DNA of 28,071 nucleotides from Anaerolineales bacterium (GCA_020060485.1 JAGVAB010000146.1:1-28071); one strand, 5' to 3'. Counted from the stretch's first letter, positions 15,556-24,146 are shown. Notes: a model not told the origin generated them from the sequence alone. Program-made: numbers and translations.

Positions 15556-16325
15556 TGCCTGATGCAGGCAGGTTGGCTGTATCAGGCATAGAACGAAGGG
15601 AGGTGGTCTTGCAGCCTCTCCCGGCCCCGGACCGGCTGACGCTGGACTGGGAGCAGGTACCGGTTTGCTTTGTGACGGATGATGGCACACCTTTGAGTGG
15701 GCTGCTGGCCCAAGAACTGACCGGCCGCGGCTGGCAGGTGGTGATATTGCAATGGCCGCAGGCTGTCGTTGGAAGATCGGCTGACGTACCCGATTCCATT
15801 CAGCGGGTCAGCCTGGCAGGGTTTGCCGAAGACCAGGTTCAGGCTGGTCTGCAGGAAGCGGCAAAGGAGTACGGCCCTGCTTCAACTGTGATCTGCCTGG
15901 AGCCTGCATGGCTGGCAGGCAGGCAAACCAACGTAGTTGCAGCACCGGTACAAGAGCAATACCTGCAAGGCGTCTTTTGGCTGGCTAAGGCTCTGAAACC
16001 CGATTTGACCGGGAACTTGCAGGGTGGGCGTAATGCCTTTCTGACCGTGGCTCATCTGGATGGTGTGCTGGGAACTTCGGGCGCAGGCAATTGGTCAGCT
16101 GTCTCTGGCGGGTTGTTTGGGCTGGTCAAGACCCTGAATCTGGAATGGGAGCATGTTTTTTGCCGGGCGCTGGATCTGCATCCAGACCTGCCAGCGAATC
16201 AGGCGGCTGCTCATATTCTCGCCGAATTGCAAGACCCCGACCGCCTTTTGGTGGAGGTTGGTTACAGCCTGCAGCAACGGGTCACGCTGACCCTGGCAGA
16301 CGCCGCAGCAAGGAGTACACAATGA
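15552..16325 (+). CDS. KR structural subdomain of a PfaA-type synthase as a separate reading frame
   Basis: The reading frame gives 257 residues from ATG 15552, which overlaps the upstream stop (ATGA); a second ATG is at 15555. The protein matches the non-catalytic half of a PfaA ketoreductase: REVVLQPLPAPDRLTL, then VCFVTDDGTPLSGLLAQEL (a degenerate Rossmann start), and near the end GGLFGLVKTLNLEWEHVFCRALDL. It has no catalytic Ser-Tyr pair, as expected for the structural half. It would have to assemble with the catalytic half encoded by the next gene, whose ATG overlaps this stop. An A8 run just upstream raises the alternative that it is translated as a C-terminal extension of the KS-AT-ACP protein by frameshifting, or that the split is a sequencing artefact. 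Confidence 0.8.
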   Translation: MMPDAGRLAVSGIERREVVLQPLPAPDRLTLDWEQVPVCFVTDDGTPLSGLLAQELTGRGWQVVILQWPQAVVGRSADVPDSIQRVSLAGFAEDQVQAGLQEAAKEYGPASTVICLEPAWLAGRQTNVVAAPVQEQYLQGVFWLAKALKPDLTGNLQGGRNAFLTVAHLDGVLGTSGAGNWSAVSGGLFGLVKTLNLEWEHVFCRALDLHPDLPANQAAAHILAELQDPDRLLVEVGYSLQQRVTLTLADAAARSTQ

Positions 16326-18103
16326 TCATACCTGCAACCATTCAGTCCTCCTCGGTGGTGTTGGCCAGCGGCGGCGCTAAGGGCATCACTGCCCAATGCG
16401 TGATCCGCCTGGCTGAGTTGACCGGCTGCCGGTTTATCCTGCTGGGACGTTCCACTCTGGCAGACAGCGAACCTGCCTGGGCGGAAGATGTGCACGACCC
16501 GGCCGAGCTGAAGCGCCGCATCATGGAAATCCAGAAAGCCAATGGCCAGTTGCCCACCCCGCAAACTGTGCAGCGTGCTTACCAGGCGCTGGTCTCGCAG
16601 CGCGAGATCCAGGCCACCCTGAACGCCGTGCAGCGCGCTGGCGGGCAGGCGGTTTACATCAGCGCCGATGTGGCTGACCCGGCTGACCTGCGCCAGAAAC
16701 TGGCCCCGGCCGTCGAGCGTTTTGGCCCTGTGACAGGGATTCTACATGGCGCGGGCAGCCTGGCCGACAAGCGCATCGAGGATAAAACCTTGCGCGATTT
16801 TGAAACGGTTTACCGTCCCAAGGTCAGGGGCCTGCAAAGCCTGCTGGATTGTGTTCCCGCCGAACAGTTGGCTTTTATTGTGCTTTTCTCCTCAGTGGCT
16901 GGCTTTTATGGCAATACCGGCCAGGCGGACTATGCCCTGGCCAACGAGGTCCTGAACAAATTTGCTTACCGGTTGCGCAGCCACTACCCGGCTTGCCGGG
17001 TAGTGGCCATCAACTGGGGCCCATGGGAAGGCGGCATGGTCACGCCGGAATTGAAGAAGGCTTTCGCTGCCCAGGGTGTCACCCTCATCCCGGCAGAGCT
17101 GGGCCGCGAGATCCTGGCAGAAGAATTGACCCGCCCTGGACCGCAAACCGCCCAGATCGTGGTTGGCAGCTCGCTGGCCCGTCCCGCAGTCCGTCCGGCA
17201 GGGGCAGGCCGCATGTGGCACATCGAGCGCACGTTGCGTGTAGCAGATAACCCTTTCCTGCTGGATCACCGCATCGGTGACAATCCTGTGCTGCCTGCTA
17301 CTTGCGGTTTGACCTGGATCGTGCAAACCTGCGAACAGTTGTACCCAGGCTATGCCGTTTCACAGGCGCATGATTATCGCGTACTGAAAGGCATTGTGTT
17401 TGAAGATCAATCTGCCAGGGTGTACACTCTGGATGTAAAAGAGATCGGCAGCCAGCCGCCAGATGCCATTGAACTGGAAGCGATGATCTGGAGCCAGGCT
17501 TCCAATGGGCGGGCGCGCTTCCATTACCGGGCAGGGGTGACTTTACTGCGTTCTCTGCCCGAACCGGGGCCAGGCCCTGTTTTTTCCAGCGCAGACCTGA
17601 ACAACCCGGAAGCCATTCCTGGCAGCCAATTGTATGCTGACGGCACACTCTTTCATGGCCCGGCATTTCAGGGGGTGCGCAGGGTGTTGCACATCGCCGA
17701 AGACAGCATTCGCATGGAGAATTTCCTGCCGGCGCTGGATGCCTGCACGCAAGGACAATTCCCGGCGCGTTCGCTCAATCCCTATCTGAATGATGCCGTG
17801 GTGCAGGCCTTGTTGATCTGGTCCATGCATTTTTACCAGTCTCCCTGCCTGCCAGCTAGCCTGGAACGGTTGGAACAATACCGCCCGCTGCCGTTTGGTG
17901 AAACCTGCCATGTACATTTGCAGATCCGCTCGCATGGAGAAACTTCCGTGGTTGGTGATTTGCTGGTGCAGGATCCAGCCGGGAAACCGTATCTGCGTTT
18001 CATCGGCCTGGAGGGCACGATCAGCAGGCATCTGGCGCGCTTTATCGGCAAAACCCAACCCGAGTACCAGGCAGCAGGGCTAGCCGGGTTGTCAATCGGA
18101 TGA
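16322..18103 (+). CDS. KR catalytic subdomain plus dehydratase (PfaA C-terminal part)
   Basis: The protein has 593 residues from ATG 16322, overlapping the previous stop, with AAGGAG at 16310-16315 giving an ideal 6-base spacing. Residues 10-285 form the ketoreductase catalytic half: NADPH-binding SGGAKGITA (16-24), LFSSVAGFYGNTGQADYALAN with active Ser (190/191) and Tyr204, and Asn208. An insertion with KRRIMEIQKANGQLPTPQTV is typical of Pfa-type KRs. Residues 300-575 are a polyketide-type double-hotdog dehydratase: His316 in LDHRIGDNPVLPATCG, FHGPAFQGV (444-452) and Asp491 in LNDAVVQAL. Both expected catalytic residues are present, so this DH may be active. It reduces beta-keto acyl-ACP and probably dehydrates the product. 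In canonical systems these domains are the C-terminal part of PfaA. Confidence 0.9.
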   Translation: MIIPATIQSSSVVLASGGAKGITAQCVIRLAELTGCRFILLGRSTLADSEPAWAEDVHDPAELKRRIMEIQKANGQLPTPQTVQRAYQALVSQREIQATLNAVQRAGGQAVYISADVADPADLRQKLAPAVERFGPVTGILHGAGSLADKRIEDKTLRDFETVYRPKVRGLQSLLDCVPAEQLAFIVLFSSVAGFYGNTGQADYALANEVLNKFAYRLRSHYPACRVVAINWGPWEGGMVTPELKKAFAAQGVTLIPAELGREILAEELTRPGPQTAQIVVGSSLARPAVRPAGAGRMWHIERTLRVADNPFLLDHRIGDNPVLPATCGLTWIVQTCEQLYPGYAVSQAHDYRVLKGIVFEDQSARVYTLDVKEIGSQPPDAIELEAMIWSQASNGRARFHYRAGVTLLRSLPEPGPGPVFSSADLNNPEAIPGSQLYADGTLFHGPAFQGVRRVLHIAEDSIRMENFLPALDACTQGQFPARSLNPYLNDAVVQALLIWSMHFYQSPCLPASLERLEQYRPLPFGETCHVHLQIRSHGETSVVGDLLVQDPAGKPYLRFIGLEGTISRHLARFIGKTQPEYQAAGLAGLSIG

Positions 18104-18130
18104 ACATGTTATGAATAACGGTGTCAGGCG

Positions 18131-20464
18131 ATGATGATGAAATTGGCGATTAGCGGTATGGCAGTACAGCTTGCAGGCTGCCCGGATTTAGGGACCTTCC
18201 AGGACATTCTGTATCGCGGTGAGGTTTCGTGCCCCTGTGCTAGGGAACAGGAAAACACGCCTTTCAGTCTCTGGCAGATCAGCCAGGTGGCGCTGGCGGA
18301 TGTGCAGGGTTTGCTGCCACAAAAGGCTTCTTATTTGTTTCCCGATTCTGGCAGGTTGCGTATGGATCTGCCCCCGGATTTGCCCGATGCGGTTTATTTT
18401 CTGCCCGCAGGGCGCAGTTGGCTTTTTGCCGTCTGGCTGCAAGCCCAAAAAATCTTTTCTGAAGACGGTTTGCATATCGTTGTAGCAGCTGCCGGCGACC
18501 CTGCGCTTGGCGGCGCAGCGGCAGTCGTCCTTCAACGCCTTGCGGATGTGCGTCAGGCCGGCAGCCGGGTGTATGCCGTGATCGAAGAAGGCAGGAGCCG
18601 GCCCACTGCTGGCAGTCTGGAATTGGATGGTCAGATGGGGGATGGTTTGGCCCATATCGATCCTGGGCTATTCTTGCCTTTGATTGCACCTGCAGGGGAG
18701 TCCTGCCAATGTGCCCTGGGTAGTGTTGGCGAGATCCTGGGCTGCCAGGGTGAGCTGGCCGAATTGCTGGGGCTGGTCAAGTTGGGCCTCAGCCTGCACG
18801 GTCGCATGCAGTATGCTGTGCCACACTGGCAGGGCCCGCACAATCCGGCTGCCTGGAAGCAAACGCCGTTCTATGTACCTGCCGATTCACGGCCCTGGTT
18901 TCAGGATGCCGGGGCCGGCCTGCGCCAGGCAGTGCTGGTTTACCGTGATTCCGCGAACGAACTGAGGGGATTGACCCTGATTGAAGAACCGCAATTGCGT
19001 TTCCCGGCTGAGGCGGCTTTCAGTTCTGCCGGTTTGCAGCTTTTGCCATTGCAGGCGGATTCGCAGGCCGGGTTGTACGACCGTTTGGATCAGATTTCAG
19101 CTCAACTGGATTGGGGCGAAACCCTGCCCGCTTTGGCTGGGCATTACCTGGCACAATACGATGGCACAGAAACCCGCGCCTATGCATTGGGACTGGTGGG
19201 TTCATCACCCGAAGAATTGCGCCAGGAGATCAGCCATGCCCGGCGCGGTATTGGACGGGCTTTCGAGACGGGCAGCGACTGGCAGTCGCCTGCGGGCAGC
19301 GCCTTTTCAGCCCACCCGCTGGGCGCACAGGCTGGAGTGGCTTTTGTCTACCCTGGCGGCTTCAATTCCCATATGGGCATGCTGCGCGATCTGTTCGCCT
19401 TGTTCCCCCGCCTGCAGGATCACCTGGCTGAGCTGACTGGCAGCATGGATCTCTCTCTGCAAAGCTCACTGCTCTACCCGCGCACGCTTGCCCCCTTGAC
19501 GGAAGAACAGTTGACCGAGCTGGATGCGCATCTAAAGCAGGACCCAATTCCCATGCTCACCACCGGTACAGCCGCCGCCTTTTTGTACACCACCATCCTG
19601 CAGGAATATTTCGGACTGCGCCCGGCCAGTGCCTTTGGTTACAGCCTGGGCGAGAACAGCATGATGTTTGCCCAGGGCGTCTGGCGGGCGGCGGATAAAG
19701 CCCGAAATAATCTGATCCAATCCCCGCTCTTTCGCAGCCGCCTGGCTGGTGCGCAGCAAGCCGTCCGCCAGCATTGGGGCTGGCCGCTGCAGGAAGGTCA
19801 GCTAATGCAAGGGTCGATCTGGGGCAATTTTGTGCTGATGGCCGATCCGGTGAAGGTGCAGGCGGCGCTGATGGTTGAAGATAAGGTGTATTTGACCCAT
19901 ATCAACGCCCCTCGCCAGGTGGTCATCGGCGGCGAGCTGCAAGCCTGCAAACGGGTGATTGCCTCCCTCAAGTGCATGAGCCTGCAAGCTCCCTACGATT
20001 ATGCCCTGCATTGTGAGGCGATGGCGTCCGAATATGCCCGTCTGGAAGCAATGCACACCCTGCCGGTGGAATCCATCCCCGCCCCGGTACTTTATACTGC
20101 TGCTGATTATCATCCGGCCATTCTTGATTCGGCTTTGATCGCCGAGAATATCGCCACCGCCCTCACAAACCGCCTTGATTTTCCCCGTTTGGTGGACAGG
20201 GTTTATCAGGATGGGGCGCGCATTTTTATCGAGGTGGGAGCGGGCAGCAATTGTTCCAAATGGATCGGCGCCATTTTGAAGGACAGGCCGCATGCCGCCA
20301 TGTGGGTTGATCAGGCCAAGGTGGATCAACAGACCATGCTGGTGCGCCTGCTGGCAAAACTGGTCAGTCAGGGCGTGCCTCTCGACCTCTCGCCGTTGCA
20401 AGGGCCGCAAATTTCGCTGGTGGGTGATGACCAGGTTTGCCTGTTTGCCAAAACTACAGGGTGA
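18131..20464 (+). CDS. pfaB: PfaB-like acyltransferase with a shrunken ketosynthase relic
   Basis: The protein has 777 residues. Three ATGs (18131, 18134, 18137) are possible starts; no strong ribosome binding site is visible. The N-terminal 260 residues look like a condensed ketosynthase: LAISGMAVQLAGCPDLGTFQ resembles the KS start, GGAAAVVLQRLADVRQAGSRVYAVI the region after the active Cys, and GSVGEILGCQGELAELLGLVK the GHTxAAAG region with the His gone. The catalytic Cys/His/His are absent. The acyltransferase domain (about 402-700) starts AFVYPGGFNSHMGML, has the nucleophile Ser505 in GYSLGE, and a probable catalytic His in ALHCEAM. In PUFA synthases PfaB helps set the final product, possibly by offloading or loading acyl chains. 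The KS relic might act as a structural partner for the intact KS upstream; that is speculation. Confidence 0.85.
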   Translation: MMMKLAISGMAVQLAGCPDLGTFQDILYRGEVSCPCAREQENTPFSLWQISQVALADVQGLLPQKASYLFPDSGRLRMDLPPDLPDAVYFLPAGRSWLFAVWLQAQKIFSEDGLHIVVAAAGDPALGGAAAVVLQRLADVRQAGSRVYAVIEEGRSRPTAGSLELDGQMGDGLAHIDPGLFLPLIAPAGESCQCALGSVGEILGCQGELAELLGLVKLGLSLHGRMQYAVPHWQGPHNPAAWKQTPFYVPADSRPWFQDAGAGLRQAVLVYRDSANELRGLTLIEEPQLRFPAEAAFSSAGLQLLPLQADSQAGLYDRLDQISAQLDWGETLPALAGHYLAQYDGTETRAYALGLVGSSPEELRQEISHARRGIGRAFETGSDWQSPAGSAFSAHPLGAQAGVAFVYPGGFNSHMGMLRDLFALFPRLQDHLAELTGSMDLSLQSSLLYPRTLAPLTEEQLTELDAHLKQDPIPMLTTGTAAAFLYTTILQEYFGLRPASAFGYSLGENSMMFAQGVWRAADKARNNLIQSPLFRSRLAGAQQAVRQHWGWPLQEGQLMQGSIWGNFVLMADPVKVQAALMVEDKVYLTHINAPRQVVIGGELQACKRVIASLKCMSLQAPYDYALHCEAMASEYARLEAMHTLPVESIPAPVLYTAADYHPAILDSALIAENIATALTNRLDFPRLVDRVYQDGARIFIEVGAGSNCSKWIGAILKDRPHAAMWVDQAKVDQQTMLVRLLAKLVSQGVPLDLSPLQGPQISLVGDDQVCLFAKTTG

Positions 20465-20468
20465 AAAA

Positions 20469-21752
20469 ATGAAAGAATTTTTAGTGGAAGAGCAAACACA
20501 AAAGTTTCAGTTGCGTTCACAGCGCCAGAGCCGGGTGCATCAGCAATTTTTGCAGAGCCGCCAGACGGCTTTGCGCGAGATCAGTCATCTGCTGCGCCTG
20601 CAAACCGCGGCAGTTACCGGCAATGGGCAACATTTTTCACCGCACATCCTTCCTGTTTTCACAAAGGGTGATTTGGAAGAATTCGCCCAGGGTTCGCTTG
20701 TGGCCTGCTTTGGGTCGGAGTTTGCGGTTTTTGACGGACGGCGCGTGCCGCGCATTCCCAACGGTGATCTGCTGTTGTTTGACCAGGTTCTGGAAATTCA
20801 TGGTCAGCGCCATGCTCTAAATGCCCCGGCCAGCATTACCAACGCTTATGATGTTCCGCTGGATGCCTGGTATTTTCGGCACAATGCCAGCCCGCATGTG
20901 CCGCTTTCGGTCTTGATGGAAATGGCCCTCCAGCCCTGCGGTTTTCTTTCCGCCTATCTGGGCACGGCCTTGAGCGCTCCCGATCAGGATTTCCTGTTCC
21001 GCAACCTGGACGGCTCCGCTGTCCTGCTGGCTGATCTGGATCTGCGTGGTCAGACGGTGCTCAATCATGCCAGCTTGCTTTCCAGTGTCAATGGGGCAGG
21101 CACCATCATTCAAAGCTTCTCATTTTGCCTGTCCTGCAACGGCGTTGATTTTTACTGCGGCAAGTCGGTCTTTGGTTATTTCCCGGTTGCCGTCATGGCC
21201 AGGCAGGCCGGGCTGGAAGACCAGCGCCCGCCGCTCAAACTCCACGATCTGGCGGTACGTCCCCGGCAGGAGTGGGACATTCAGGATATTTCCAGGCCGC
21301 ACGATCGCCTGTCTGGTGGACAGTTGAACTTTCTCGATGAGATTCAGGCAAGCCAATGCGGCGGCAAATTCGGACAGGGGATAGTCCAGGCCCGCAAAAC
21401 GGTCAACCCGCAGGATTGGTTCTTCAGTTGTCATTTTTATCAGGACCCGGTCATGCCCGGCTCGCTGGGAGTGGAGGCCATCCAGCAGGCGATGCAGGCT
21501 TACAGTCTGGCCTGTGGCCTGGGCGACAGGTTTAACTCGCCGCGGTTTGGCGTGCTGGCAGGACAGGACATGCAGTGGAAGTACCGCGGCCAGATCACAC
21601 CCCAGCATCATGAAATGGAGATCGAGGTGCAAATCAAGGACGTGCAGCCCTCTCCAGACCGGACGATTGTCCTGGCGGACGCCAGCCTGTGGGCGGACGG
21701 CAAACGCATTTACGAAGTGTTGAATATTGGTTTGGAGATTCGGGAAGGGTAA
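20469..21752 (+). CDS. Dual FabA-like dehydratase (PfaC C-terminal part, no KS-CLF)
   Basis: The protein has 427 residues from ATG 20469, 4 bases after the upstream stop. The N-terminus carries a helical RVHQQFL motif (22-28) resembling the repeats in the PfaA-like linker. The first hotdog domain (about 95-245) has NGDLLLFDQVLEIHG and WYFRHNASPHVPLSVLMEMALQPCG. The second (about 255-425) has the FabA signature WFFSCHFYQDPVMPGSLGVEAIQQ with catalytic His322 and Glu336. Such domains remove water from 3-hydroxyacyl-ACP and can move the double bond, which creates retained cis double bonds in PUFA synthases. In canonical PfaC these domains follow KS and CLF domains, which are absent here and elsewhere in the window. 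Confidence 0.88.
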   Translation: MKEFLVEEQTQKFQLRSQRQSRVHQQFLQSRQTALREISHLLRLQTAAVTGNGQHFSPHILPVFTKGDLEEFAQGSLVACFGSEFAVFDGRRVPRIPNGDLLLFDQVLEIHGQRHALNAPASITNAYDVPLDAWYFRHNASPHVPLSVLMEMALQPCGFLSAYLGTALSAPDQDFLFRNLDGSAVLLADLDLRGQTVLNHASLLSSVNGAGTIIQSFSFCLSCNGVDFYCGKSVFGYFPVAVMARQAGLEDQRPPLKLHDLAVRPRQEWDIQDISRPHDRLSGGQLNFLDEIQASQCGGKFGQGIVQARKTVNPQDWFFSCHFYQDPVMPGSLGVEAIQQAMQAYSLACGLGDRFNSPRFGVLAGQDMQWKYRGQITPQHHEMEIEVQIKDVQPSPDRTIVLADASLWADGKRIYEVLNIGLEIREG

Positions 21753-21757
21753 AGACC

Positions 21758-23359
21758 ATGCGCGAGAGTACGCTCAATATTTTAAATGAAGATGAAGCGT
21801 CTTCTGTGAACAAAATTGCGTATAGCATTAATGATTTGCAGGATTGCCTGCTTAATTTGGATGTACCCCTGACGGCGGTGCATACTGCTCAGGGCACAGG
21901 TCTGGTTTGTCAGGCCGGCACTTCGCACAACGATCAGCAGTCACTGGCCTGGGTGCCGGCGGTGAAGCTCGCCCAGTTTGGTGATCCGGCTTTCCTGCGC
22001 GATTATGGTGTGCGGGCGGCTTATATGGCCGGCGCAATGGCCAATGCGATTGCTTCCACAAAGATGGTGATCGCCCTGGGACAGGCAGGTTTGCTGGGTG
22101 TGTATGGTGCGGGGGGGGTATCGCCGGAGCGCCTGGAAGCCGCCATTCAGGAGATCCAGGCTGCTCTGCCCGCAGGACCCTATGCTTTTAATTTGCTGCA
22201 CAGCCCCTTTGAGCCGCAGGCCGAACAGCGTGCCGTAGAACTTTACCTGCGTTATGGCGTGCGCGTCGTGGAAGCGGCGGCCTTCATCCGCCTGACAGAC
22301 AGCATCGTTCAATATCGCGCCGCGGGCTTATCCCAGGGCGCAGATGGCAAGGTGGTGATTCGCAACCGCGTGATTGCCAAGCTCTCGCGCACCGAGGTGG
22401 CTGTCCAGTTCCTGCAGCCAGCCCCGGACAAGATCCTGGATTCGCTTTTGGCAGCCGGGCGCATTACCGCTGAACAAGCGCGTCTGGCCCGCCTGGTGCC
22501 GGTGGCGGATGACATCACCGCTGAGGCCGATTCGGGCGGGCACACCGATCAGCGCCCGCTGGTCTGCCTGCTGCCGACCATGCTGGCGCTGCGGGACGAG
22601 ATGCAGACACGCTATGCTTACGCCCAGCCGCCCCGTGTCGGCGTTGGTGGCGGCATCGGTACCCCGGAAGCCGTGCTGGCGGCCTATATGATGGGTGCGG
22701 CTTATGTGGTGACCGGCTCGATCAACCAGGCCAGCGTTGAGGCCGGCACATCCAGCCATACCAAGCAACTGCTGGCAAGCGCTGCCATGACAGATGTTGC
22801 CATGGCCCCCTCGGCGGATATGTTCGAGATGGGCGGCCGGGTGCAGGTATTAAAGAAGGGTACCCTGTTTGCCATGCGCGCCCAAAAATTGTTTGAGCTG
22901 TATACCGAATACGCCGCCATTGAAGATATTCCCGCACAGGAAAGGGAGCGTCAGGAAGCCAAAGTCTTTCAACGTCCGCTGGGAGAAATCTGGGCAGATA
23001 CCGAGCGTTTCTTTATACAGCGTGACCCTGGCCAGCTCGAAAAAGCCCGCCAGAATCCTAAAATGAAAATGGCGCTCATTTTTCGTTGGTATCTCGGTCT
23101 GGCTTCGCGCTGGTCCTGCGTTGGCGAAGCCGGCCGCGAAATGGATTATCAAATCTGGTGCGGCCCGGTCATGGGCTCCTTCAATGATTGGGTACGCGGC
23201 ACCTATCTGGAACAGGCGCAAAACCGGTATGTGGCCGATATGGCCCTGCATTTGCTGCACGGCTGCGCCTATCGTTATCGTTTACAGAGCCTGCGCATGC
23301 AGGGTATTCCGCTGCCGGCGGAATTGGATCTTTACCGCCCTGAGTCATCATTGTTGTAG
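21758..23359 (+). CDS. pfaD: PfaD-type enoyl reductase (FMN, nitropropane-dioxygenase fold)
   Basis: The protein has 533 residues, typical for PfaD. ATG 21758 lies 5 bases after the previous stop. The barrel pattern includes LGQAGLLGVYGAGGVSPE near the N-terminal third, AYNLLHSP-type phosphate-loop context (here YAFNLLHSPFEPQ), and the FMN-binding GVGGGIGTPEAVLAAYMMGAAYVVTGS at about 293-319. SSHTKQLLASAAMTDVAMAPSADMFEMGGRVQVLKKGTLFAMRA is highly characteristic of PfaD. It reduces trans-2-enoyl-ACP during chain extension, using FMN and NADPH. It acts in trans with the ACP domains of the PfaA-like subunit and is a reliable marker of Pfa-type clusters. Confidence 0.94.
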   Translation: MRESTLNILNEDEASSVNKIAYSINDLQDCLLNLDVPLTAVHTAQGTGLVCQAGTSHNDQQSLAWVPAVKLAQFGDPAFLRDYGVRAAYMAGAMANAIASTKMVIALGQAGLLGVYGAGGVSPERLEAAIQEIQAALPAGPYAFNLLHSPFEPQAEQRAVELYLRYGVRVVEAAAFIRLTDSIVQYRAAGLSQGADGKVVIRNRVIAKLSRTEVAVQFLQPAPDKILDSLLAAGRITAEQARLARLVPVADDITAEADSGGHTDQRPLVCLLPTMLALRDEMQTRYAYAQPPRVGVGGGIGTPEAVLAAYMMGAAYVVTGSINQASVEAGTSSHTKQLLASAAMTDVAMAPSADMFEMGGRVQVLKKGTLFAMRAQKLFELYTEYAAIEDIPAQERERQEAKVFQRPLGEIWADTERFFIQRDPGQLEKARQNPKMKMALIFRWYLGLASRWSCVGEAGREMDYQIWCGPVMGSFNDWVRGTYLEQAQNRYVADMALHLLHGCAYRYRLQSLRMQGIPLPAELDLYRPESSLL

Positions 23360-23381
23360 ATTGAAGGAAAGGAATGTCAAC

Positions 23382-24146
23382 ATGAAATCGATCATGGATC
23401 ATGCCAAAAATTGGAATTGGCGTTACCCGCCTGAGCCGGTTTTCCTGAAGGCTGATGAAGTGCATGTCTGGCAGGCACCACTCGAACTGCCGCAATCCGA
23501 GCTCAACTATTTTTACAGTATTCTTTCGCCGGAAGAACGGCTGCGCGCGGCGCGCCTGTACGATATGCGCCTGCAAGACCGCTTCATAGCTGCCCGCGGC
23601 TGGCTGCGTGCCATTCTGTGGCAATATGTTCACATTGCACCAGCTGACCTACATTTTTCGTATAATGCCCATGGCAAGCCCGCTCTGGTGCAGCCATTTG
23701 AGGTCAATGATGGTCAGCGCCTTGAGTTCAATCTGTCGCATTCCGGCGATCTGGCGATGTACGCCATTTGCCGCCAGCGGCCAGTGGGCATTGACCTGGA
23801 ATGGATCGACGAGCGCCTTGAGATGGATGTGATTGCCGGTAAATTCTTCTCTCCTGCAGAATTGCAGGTTTACCGTGCCGCCCCTGCCAGGCAGAAAGCC
23901 AGCACATTCTACGCCTGCTGGACGCAGAAAGAAGCCTACCTCAAAGCCAGAGGCGAGGGTTTTTGCCACCCAAGCAATGCGTTTTCGATCCTTCCCGGGC
24001 GGCGGCCTGCACTCGAGCACGCTCTGCAGCCGGATGAATCGCAACGCTGGTCTCTGTTGCACTGGGTTCCCAATCACGGCGCTCTGGCTGCCCTGGCGGT
24101 GGAAGGCCGCTCCGCATTCCAGGTGCAATATCGCGCCCTTCGGTAA
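23382..24146 (+). CDS. Sfp-type 4'-phosphopantetheinyl transferase
   Basis: The protein has 254 residues. ATG 23382 follows AAGGAAAGGA (23364-23373) at good spacing; the frame is open further upstream but that overlaps pfaD. Sfp-type motifs are all present: SPEERLRAARLYDMRLQDRFIAARGWLR (substrate region), FNLSHSGDLAMYAI, GIDLEWID (Asp138 and Glu140 bind Mg) and CWTQKEAYLKARGEGF (Glu184 and Lys188). The enzyme transfers phosphopantetheine from CoA to the Ser of the two ACP domains and so switches the synthase on. It corresponds in role to PfaE. Its position directly after pfaD supports one operon. Confidence 0.93.
   Translation: MKSIMDHAKNWNWRYPPEPVFLKADEVHVWQAPLELPQSELNYFYSILSPEERLRAARLYDMRLQDRFIAARGWLRAILWQYVHIAPADLHFSYNAHGKPALVQPFEVNDGQRLEFNLSHSGDLAMYAICRQRPVGIDLEWIDERLEMDVIAGKFFSPAELQVYRAAPARQKASTFYACWTQKEAYLKARGEGFCHPSNAFSILPGRRPALEHALQPDESQRWSLLHWVPNHGALAALAVEGRSAFQVQYRALR

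Noticed and set aside
16091..16321. In-frame upstream extension of the KR-catalytic/DH gene
   Set aside because: It overlaps the KR structural gene in another frame and encodes no KR-like sequence; the AAGGAG site and ATGA overlap mark 16322 as the real start.
19802..20410. Open frame on the - strand opposite the PfaB-like AT domain
   Set aside because: His- and Gln-rich shadow protein with no family resemblance, inside a convincing + strand gene.
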